Below, piece by piece: positions 56,799 to 64,000 of a stretch of DNA of 64,000 bases (the first letter of the stretch is position 1; the number at the start of each line of letters is the position of its first letter). The notes under the pieces are model-generated. The model did not search any database. It saw nothing but the letters and a program-made list of their open reading frames with translations, and was not told the DNA's origin. A program made the translations under genes and the position numbers. Location of the stretch: assembly GCA_023078555.1 (NCBI GenBank), contig CM041197.1, forward strand, positions 2,266,501 to 2,330,500, written 5' to 3'. Source of the DNA: Ulva prolifera. Its lineage: Eukaryota > Chlorophyta > Ulvophyceae > Ulvales > Ulvaceae.

Positions 56799-56826
56799 CT
56801 GCCACCCAGAAATTAGTCCTGAACAT
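56799..56826 (-). repeat. Dispersed repeat family B (short)
   Basis: On the minus strand it reads TTCAGGACTAATTTCTGGGT, then GGCAG, resembling 34911-34938 and 34736-34757. About 50 bp away, CAGCAGTGTTGGGTCG also matches 34684, so a larger element is shared. Confidence 0.55.
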
Positions 56827-56949
56827 TCGGAATTGTTACATTTGATCGGGCCCGACGACCCAACGCTGGTGTCCAGGTATGGGTCTGTCTTGGCCTCTGT
56901 AGGCCGAGACACACACACAGGCACCATCATGCAGGCAAGGCTGTTTTGA

Positions 56950-57602
56950 CGGGGCTGTCGGTCCCGTCCGATGACCTCACGCCGCTCACGGGCCACCCGG
57001 CTTGAGCGGCGCTGCGCACCCGCCCGGGCTGCGTGGTGGGCAGTTGCCGCTGCGTGTGCGCTCGCAGCCTTGTCCGCTTTATTGTGGTGACGGCTCGGGC
57101 GTGCCGCGTTTCGCTGGTGTCTTCCCCGTGCGCCTGTGTGTGGCCCGCCGTTGGGGCGTGGCCGGGTGGTTTGGGCGGGCTGGGCTGGCCTCTGGGGGTT
57201 GCGGGTGTGGGTTTGCGGGCGGGCGGGGTGGTGTGCGCGGGCTGGGGTTGGGGGGTTGTGCTGGGGGAGGCGGGGTTGGGGGGCTGTGCTGGGGGAGGCG
57301 GGGGCCTCCCCGGGCTGGGGGTTGTTGCGGTCTCGCTGTTTGTTTGCTGGGCGGCCTTGGCTGTTTGTGCTTCCGGGGCTCGTGCGCCTTGCTGTTGGGC
57401 GGGGTTCGGGTGGGGATGGGCGTGTGGGCATGGGCGTGTGTGTGGTTGTGTGGCCGTGTCGCTGTGTCCGGCGCGGGTGCTGCCGTTGCGTGGGTGTTTT
57501 GGTGTGCGCTTCGTGTGGCTTGCTGTGTGGTGTGCGTTTCCCCTGCTTCTTGCTTGCGGTGCTACCTGCCTCGCTTGCTTTGTCCTTGTAACACATGTGC
57601 AC
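56950..57602 (-). repeat. Dispersed repeat family A, copy 5 with long C/A-rich tail
   Basis: On the minus strand a family A head (ACAAGGACAAAGCAAGCGAG, then GCAGGTAGCACCGC) leads into about 600 bp of extreme C- and A-rich sequence of low complexity, with G and T correspondingly depleted. The tail keeps a 288-codon minus-strand frame open, but its Pro/His/Thr/Arg-only composition indicates repeat, not protein. Confidence 0.6.
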
Positions 57603-57703
57603 TAGCTACGAGATGCTGAGTGATCCTTCAACACGGATTGCATGGTGCACATCAATCCAGGGCATTGCAGAGCAGCGGTGCATGTGGCACTTCAGGTGTG
57701 AAT

Positions 57704-57749
57704 GTCTGACCTGGCCATGGCATGTGCACTGGCCATGGCCAGGTCAGAC
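57704..57749. repeat. Hairpin: 18-bp perfect arms, 10-bp loop
   Basis: GTCTGACCTGGCCATGGC (57704-57721) pairs with GCCATGGCCAGGTCAGAC (57732-57749). It could form a stable RNA or DNA hairpin. Confidence 0.9.
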
Positions 57750-58872
57750 TTGTGAGCTGGCTGTATGCTGTAGCCCAAGGACCTCGCATGTATGAAACCC
57801 ATTTTAATTCATTGAATGATTTTGTCTTTCAAAGTGTTCCATATAGCCGATGCCGGACATGTAGTGCTGCACAGAAGCATTGGCATCGCTGCCTGCAGTT
57901 TGGCGCTGTTGGCCACAGCTAATTATAACGAAACAACAGTTGTCTGAGTGTGCACTGCCAGTGGTCAATTTACATTCAAGAATCGCAAGACTTTCTACAT
58001 CTGCACCTCGACCAAGTGGAGACAACCTCTTATGGCCATCAGCCGAAGGCACATGCCCACGCATGACCTAAGCCAGACATCCCCCATCTCGCCTGCCTGC
58101 AAGCGCCGCAGCATGCCACGCCCTGAGGAGGGAGCCACAAGGTGCGGCCGCCTCAGGTCAATGGAGCCACAATCTTCCCCCTTATTTTCAACCCAGTTAT
58201 TTCAGGCAGGGATCATGTCTACAGGCAACCCGGCGCGAGCTAAAGCGCGCTGGCGGCACCGGACGCATCCCAAGCAGAATGCGCCAGCCGTGCCGCTGCA
58301 GCAAGCCCACCCAGTGCTCAGATCTACCTCTACCTCGCGGCCTCAATTGCTGAGACCTGGACCCCGCCTATTCTACGCTGATAGCGTCTCTGGCCCAGGG
58401 ACGACTGGGTGCCCCCCAAGCCACAGTGCCCGCCTGTGACCTCCACGGGCAGAGCTGTCCACCAGTGTTCCAGCACAGCCGCATTCTAGTGTTTGTCCTC
58501 GTTCGCTTGCTGCACGCATAGCCCCATCCAGTCAGTGCGAGCCCAGTGCCCATTCGACAGCATGGGTCTGTTGCTTTTGTGCGTCCGCAGGACACGCATG
58601 CACGGGCCGCTTCACAGGCTGTACTCAAACAAAACGACATCATCCACAGACATTGCCCATGCCGGTGATCGACGACGAGATGCGTGCTGCGCCGAGAAAT
58701 GCAATTTTAAACAAGCGCGCCAACTCAGAGGGCAGCTCCATGTGGATGCATGGGAATCACTGTGGTCGAGGCCACCTAAGCTGACCGGGGTAGCAACACA
58801 AATTCATCTCAGCAGCATTGAGCGACAGCAAAAATTGTGAGACAGCGTGCACCAAGCAAAAAGGGGGGCTGT

Positions 58873-60274
58873 CTAGGGGGCGGGGGGGATGCGCACGCCC
58901 TCGGCGGTGGAGCCGTCGGTGGAGCCGGAGGCGTCACCGAAGGAGATGTCGCCGCGCTCGCAGCCCTCGATAACGTTGAAGTCGCCCGACGTCTCCGCCT
59001 CGATCCTCGTGCTGACCTCCGCCGAGAAGCAGTCGCCCGCCAGGAACACCTCCGCGATCGTCTGCAGTGCAGCCCCCTGACCTCAGCCTGCTGCCGATCG
59101 GTGGCTACGACTCCATGCTGTTGCGCGGCTGTCGCGGATGGCCCCGGGCCCACAGCGCATGACTGGGGGCACCGTGGTTGGTATACGTATGTGCACGCAC
59201 ATTTCCCGGCACGGAACATACGGAGCACGGTGACCTCCTAGGAGCCGCCCTGGCATGCCACCGCCGTGCACGTCTGAACTTACGCCGATCTGTGCCGTTT
59301 TGCGCTACACAACAAGCAGGGCCCTGCAGGGGGGAGATGGGGCATACCGATGTGATCACCCTGGCGTATGCGGATGCCGCGCAGAACGAATACGCGACCG
59401 CGAACGCCTCCGCGTCTCCCTCGACGCACGCCGTCACCTCCGCGCGCGCAAACGCGTCGGCAATCAGCTCGATGAACGTCGACGCCGTGCCGACGGACAG
59501 CGCGGACGCGCCGACGAGGCAGTCGCACCTCTCCGCGCTCGCCGCGACGGCCGTCGCGTGTGCCTCGGCTGTCGCCTCGGCCCACGCCTCGGCCGTTGCG
59601 GTCGCGCTCGCGCACCCAAATGCGATGCCGGCGGACACGCATGCCGCCTGCGACTGCGCGAGGGCCTCCGCGATAGCCTCGCCCGCGTCCGTCACTGCGC
59701 TGCCGATGCCCTGCCCGATGCTCTCGAAGTCATCCCGGCAGAACTCAGAGAAGAGCTCCGAGACGGCGGTGACGTGCGCATTGGTCATGGACGAGAACGT
59801 GGCTGCGGTGGCCTGGGAGGTGCAGGTCACGGAGGAGATGGTGGAACCGGTGAAGCCGCGGCTGAAGCCACCCTCGTTGCCCTCGTTACCCTCGTTGCCC
59901 TCATCCCCCTCATCGCCTTCGTCGCCCTCATCGCCGTCCTTGTCAACGACTCCGCCCTCGTCCCCCTCATCGCCCTCGTTGCCCTCATTGCCTTCGTCGC
60001 CCTCGTCGCCTTCATTGTTGCCGCGGAGGGTGGGGCGGATGAAGCCGTCAAGGCCCTCATTGCCCTCATTGCCCTCGTCACCCTCGTTGCCTTCATCTCC
60101 GTTGGAGTCCTTGGCGAGGAGGGTGCGGGAGGTGGTGATGCTGGTGGACACTGCGGCGGAGGCCTGCTCCGGGGCCATGGTGGCGCCCGCGACCATCAGG
60201 CCAACAGCAGCTGCAGCGTAAATCCTGCATGTAGTGGAGAGCAGTTGAGAGGCTGGGGAGCTGGGTGCTGCCAT
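58873..60274 (-). CDS. Putative secreted acidic protein with Asp/Asn-Glu-Gly tandem repeats, copy 2
   Basis: Exons 60274-59360 and 59061-58873, phase 0, give 367 aa. The start ATG (MAAPSSPASQLLS) leads into a signal-peptide-like helix (RIYAAAAVGLMVAGATMA). Then come DEG/NEG triplet blocks, the Ala-rich Cys domain (VTCTSQ, EFCRDDF, RCDCL) and the C-terminal exon with GDCF, GCERGD and STDGSTAEGVR, ending in a PPAP tail. It is a close paralogue of the 54.3-kb gene, with the same intron position. Most differences are synonymous or in repeat number. The intact start makes this the better candidate for a functional gene. Localisation outside the cell is inferred from the signal peptide. Confidence 0.8.
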
Positions 60275-60410
60275 CTGGGGGCGCCAGCGGGCCCGCAGAC
60301 ATGCATGGCATGCCGTGGTCATAAGACATGGTCTGACATGGTCTCAGGCCCTCAAGCCATGGTCTGGCATTGTCTCATTATGTTTAATACTAATCCTGAA
60401 AAAATTAACT

Positions 60411-60545
60411 TCAACGTTTAGACTTTGGGAAACCAGAGGTAATAATTGTTTTCCCTTTATGGATTTCATCTTTTATGGACTTCATTAGTGCTGCAGCGTT
60501 GGCTCCAGAGCTGCTGGGTAGACCCTTGCTGGGTCCAGCATGAGT
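60411..60545 (-). CDS. Possible terminal exon, hypothetical protein
   Basis: After an acceptor-like TGGACCCAG the minus strand reads GLPSSSGANAAALMKSIKDE, then IHKGKTIITSGFPKSKR and a stop at 60411. The segment is polar, well balanced and reads as a genuine C-terminus. No upstream exon could be joined with confidence, and no family is recognised. Confidence 0.4.
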   Translation of the reverse strand, partial: THAGPSKGLPSSSGANAAALMKSIKDEIHKGKTIITSGFPKSKR

Positions 60546-60689
60546 GGTGCAGCTCACTGTGTTGCAAAGACAAGGTGAGATACCTTGCACCAGACCACCA
60601 AACACATGCACATTAGAAGCAACGGTGGCAGCTGCTGCATGCTGACTTGAGCACAGCTGCAGGCCTTGTGACATGTGCACATATGCACA

Positions 60690-62559
60690 TCAAGCAACAA
60701 CATGTACAAGGCAGTGTTGATGTGATGCTGATGCAGCTGTATTACTGTGTGATGCATGCAGTGCTACATACTTCTCTGAAATTATTGGTGTCACACATGC
60801 ACCAACAGCACCCCTTTTGGTATCTGTAATCAATATCCTACTAGGATCAGGTAGGGCCTTACCTGTTGCACCCTGTGACGGACACTGATGACTACTTGCG
60901 GAACATTTGTGGATGAATCCAAATGCTGGCTGTGAGCTTGAATGTCGTGTGCAGGTAATGTGCTCTGCAACTCAATGGGGCATGGACTTATAATTTTCTC
61001 AGAATCACAAGGCTATAGCTTCTAGCTAGCCTCACGCAATAAATAAAAGCTACTGGTAGAGTTGTGCAGAGTCTGAGCCTGAGGGGAAGGTGACAGCTGT
61101 CATGCTCCCACTCAGAGCAAGATGAGATCACCATGTGATGCAGCGCATGGGCGTCAACACTAACATGGTGCATCATGTGTGACTCCACACGAGCAATGGA
61201 TGCTGGCATGTACTCAGGCATGCATGCTCTGTGGCAATGTGCTAGCACAGGCTGGCCTGGATGTGGAGTGGCTCGCCATCGCTTGTGAGCTGCAAAAGCA
61301 GTACATATCGAATACAATACAAATACATGCTTATGTAAGCCCCGCATACGTCTGGTGTGACAGCCACTACGCCATGCCAGCAACCAGCAACCCCACACAC
61401 GCCTGGAACCGGAGCAGGGTTCGGCCCAATTGCACACAGAGGCTAGACACAGTCAAATCCTAAATTTTGCGCGAGTTTAGCAGATGAGACGGGCAACAGC
61501 GAATGCTGCCCGACCTACTCTCCAGAATGTAGCAGCGTGCTGCACTCGGACACTTCTGAACCCGAGCTGTGGCAACAAGAACGCCCAAAAGAGCTGACAG
61601 AATCCATCAGAAGAAGAGTCGGTACACTGAGCCCTAGGGACTACCATGAGAAAGACGCTATCCACATGCTTCAGTCAGTGTCAGAGTGGCGCAAGGGCGT
61701 CGACACCTACGCGCGCGTGTTGCAAGATGAAGGTGGCAAGGCGGGCAGCACCGCGAAAGCAGGCAGACCAAGCACACACCCAGACACCTACGCGCGTGTG
61801 TCACCGGCACCCTCCACCTTCCTGTCCGAGAGACGAGAACGCACATGTCTGTATACGTATGTCGTTCAGATGAACAAAGTGAGCTCGAGCTCACGAGTGT
61901 TCGTGTTCTAGCTAAAGCCCTGTCGCTCCAAACCTGCCGCTGTGCAGGTTAAATATTGTACTAGCAGTCAAGATAGTCAAAACTGTGTACACGAGTCTGT
62001 GGGAGGTGAAGTATTGAGAGACAACAAATTGTCAGCCTGAGGGTTCAACGGGCATATATATGCTGGACGCCATGACGGAATCGCAAGTGCGCATGCTCCC
62101 CGAGACGACCTGGCGTGAGTGCGCCAGTCCGCAGGAGCGCATACATGCTACGGGCAATGCGCGCTGCGAGCTTCATGCAGCCGCAATTAAGTGCGATTAG
62201 AGCAGGCTGCGACGGCATGGCGCACGGGAGCGCTGCGTACACGTAATGCAAGCGCTGTAGTATTCCCCGCGTCTAGACAGACAACGTGGCTGCGAGACGC
62301 AAGACAGACCCTCCATGGGACATCGCCACACCGGCTGGCTCAAGCTTGACCGTTCGCGAGACTCGGAAGCGGCATGCCTGGCGCAGCCACGAGCTACTCA
62401 GCACCCGATTGCATCATGCCGCGTAGATTCTCTCGTTCTGCATCATTCATCATTAGATGTACTGACTCAACCCATGTACAGCACATTTGTCAGGCCATGT
62501 GACTGGCTGGGCGACCTGATGTGAGATTGCCTGCACATGGTCCTACAGCTAGTCCTGCT
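60690..62559. other. No gene recognised
   Basis: Only short open frames. It contains repeat family A copy 6 near 61740 and many TGCATGCA-type words. Nothing else can be supported. Confidence 0.45.
61725..61795 (+). repeat. Dispersed repeat family A, copy 6
   Basis: Reads GCAAGATGAAGGTGGCAAGG, then CGGGCAGCACCGCGAAAGCA, followed by a CA-rich tail. Confidence 0.7.
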
Positions 62560-62657
62560 GTGGCAATCCAGTGATATGGCCGCTATACCACTGGATCCTT
62601 GCACGTCGCGACGTGCAAGGGTCCAGTGGTATAGCGGCCATATCACTGGATTGCCAC
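62560..62657. repeat. 98-bp near-perfect loopless palindrome
   Basis: Two 49-bp arms meet at 62608/62609 (CACGTCG and CGACGTG at the centre) with a single mismatch (GGATCC against GGGTCC). The outer ends are GTGGCAATCC and GGATTGCCAC. It has no spacer, so it would extrude as a cruciform or, if transcribed, form a long hairpin RNA. It may be a foldback MITE or a small-RNA precursor. Confidence 0.95.
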
Positions 62658-64000
62658 ACCTGCCACTGGCAGTATACTGGCAGGACTGTGTATACACAGC
62701 CCACATGTACCTTTCAGCTGGCACACAACCGTGTGTTGTATTCAGTGCAGATGAGTAAAACTTTGTTGCCGGATTTCAGCAGGCTTCACCACCTAGCAGC
62801 AGTGCTTAGTGTTGTTCACCCGGCAATAATTGCCTAGGGGCTATGATGGACAATTTAGGCCCTAGCATCAACCCTTCGCAGTCACAGTGTAGAAGTGTCA
62901 ACAATCAGGGGATGTACAGTGCCACATAATGTAGCTCTGGTGGTGCGTTGGTGTGGTCGTGATGAGATCAGCTGGCCAGCATAGACCGGCCACACCAAAT
63001 CGACACCCGGGCCAACTCAGGAGGTCTGAGGCAACTCGTGATATGTATTACCACGATCAAGGCCGCAGGGCGGGCAGCACCGCGAAACCAGCAAGCACCA
63101 TTGCACAGAAAACACCAACACAAACACAGCAACCACACACACCGATGCACACACGCCACAGCTGCCCCCCGCCCCCCCCGGGCCTGTCCATTGGCCGGGA
63201 GGTACTCGTGTGAACCAGGGGTGGCGATGCGTGTGCCACATTCTAATTACCATCGGCGGGCAGCCGTGCATAGATCTGGATGCCACAATATCTTCGAGCG
63301 TTCAAGCTGGTCAATGGCACTGCAAGCTCGAGCTAGCCTGGGAGCATGTAATGCTAAAGCCCAAGGCTCTGAGCGGGGTACCGGCCAGCTGGTCAGCTCG
63401 TGATTGTCTTGCATAAGCTGATGAGCAGCAGCCCACAAAGCAACACCACTGCATGCTGACCGCTCATGTTGTATCACAAGGATAAGGCGGCGAGACGCTG
63501 AACCCAACCGGAAACCAGCCAGCAGTGCAAGAACCCAACCACCAACCCGGTCCAACGCTCATGTTATGTATGCTCATGTTCTGTATGTACATTTCCATGT
63601 AACTTTGCTCAACATGCTTTGCAATCAATCCAGACCTGTTCAGGGGGATGCATTAGTGGTGCTTATATAGTTGTGTCATTTTTCAACGTCACAGGCCATT
63701 GAATGGCAGAGCAACTCATCAAACCAACCAACACACAGCAACGCCCAAGGAGCAACACTGAATTGAGGGCCTCCGGCTGCGCAGCTCGGCTCGTGCGGAG
63801 GCTCCGGACGACGGGGGCACACAGAGATCAGACCACCAATTACGGTACTACTCGTAGAAGCCACTGGCATAGTTTGATGCAAAATGCGCAGTGCAGATGC
63901 AGATGCAGCGGTGCCGGCCGCTGGAGGGTACTGCGCAGTCCTGTGGCGGCCACATGCATGCGCAGTGCATGAGCTATGTGTCGCAGCAGCTTGCAATCCT
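62658..64000. other. No gene recognised; contains repeat family A copy 7
   Basis: Family A appears at about 63045-63110 (ACCACGATCAAGGCCGCAGG, then GCGGGCAGCACCGCGAAACC), followed by a CA-rich tail. Only short open frames are present in the rest of the region. Confidence 0.5.

Larger units (their letters stand above)
55833..58872. other. Spacer between two tail-to-tail paralogues
   Basis: No recognised gene. It contains a strongly strand-biased G+T-rich stretch at 56950-57600 associated with repeat family A, a hairpin at 57704-57749 and a copy of repeat family B at 56799-56826. A minor plus-strand frame (57948-58439) has no motif. Confidence 0.5.

Noticed and set aside
56736-57602. 288-codon minus-strand frame rich in Pro, His, Thr and Arg
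   Set aside because: It coincides with the C/A-rich tail of a dispersed repeat; its composition is dictated by base skew.
59178-60421. Plus-strand frames of 347 and 388 codons opposite copy 2 of the DEG-repeat gene
   Set aside because: Antisense shadows of the repeats and Ala-rich domain; no splice or start support.

Overview
The window is nuclear DNA from a eukaryote, most likely a chlorophyte green alga. The evidence is genes split by short GT-AG introns (donors often GTGCGT, GTGTGC or GTATGC; acceptors GCAG), Ala/Pro/Ser-rich GC-biased exons, a plant/algal type cytochrome b5, an ARC1/AIMP1-type tRNA-binding cofactor, and transposons (Plavaka-like, LINE-like) carrying introns or multiple exons. 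Bacterial features (operons, Shine-Dalgarno sites, CRISPR) are absent. The taxonomic guess is inference; the intron-exon structure is read directly.

Layout. 1-4.1 kb is satellite-like: a 131-bp minisatellite and an 11-copy 172-bp tandem array, part of which is organised as 516-bp trimers. 4.3-9.2 kb holds unrecognised minus-strand coding pieces interrupted by a 130-bp inverted repeat. 9.2-10.1 kb has nested short inverted repeats and a tRNA-like sequence. 10.7-18.4 kb is a Plavaka-like (CACTA-related) DNA transposon: a multi-exon transposase on the plus strand diverges from a Ulp1/C48-type protease on the minus strand. 19.2-20.0 and 26.3-26.8 kb are two truncated copies of the end of a LINE-type reverse transcriptase.

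20.7-27.9 kb is an eight-exon protein kinase gene whose splice phases fit throughout. Its product (about 1288 aa) has a helical N-terminus, coiled coil, U-box/RING-like Cys motif, kinase domain, disordered linker and right-handed beta-helix. A rearranged, frameshifted partial copy follows at 28.2-29.8 kb. 30.1-32.8 kb is a clean three-exon Ulp1-like cysteine protease (837 aa). 35.0-37.8 kb is a five-exon ARC1/AIMP1-like tRNA-binding protein (450 aa), head-to-head with a three-exon tail-anchored cytochrome b5 gene (139 aa, 38.3-39.1 kb); the two share a 455-bp intergenic region. 40.2-46.2 kb contains long plus-strand open stretches of low-complexity, probably disordered protein of unknown function.

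46.2-54.3 kb is mainly non-coding or decayed, with perfect palindromes and dispersed repeats. 54.3-60.3 kb holds a tail-to-tail pair of paralogous genes for putative secreted acidic proteins with tandem Asp/Asn-Glu-Gly repeats. 60.4-64 kb contains a possible terminal exon, two copies of a dispersed repeat family and a 98-bp loopless palindrome. Only the cytochrome b5 and ARC1 genes look like ordinary housekeeping genes; the rest is accessory or repetitive.
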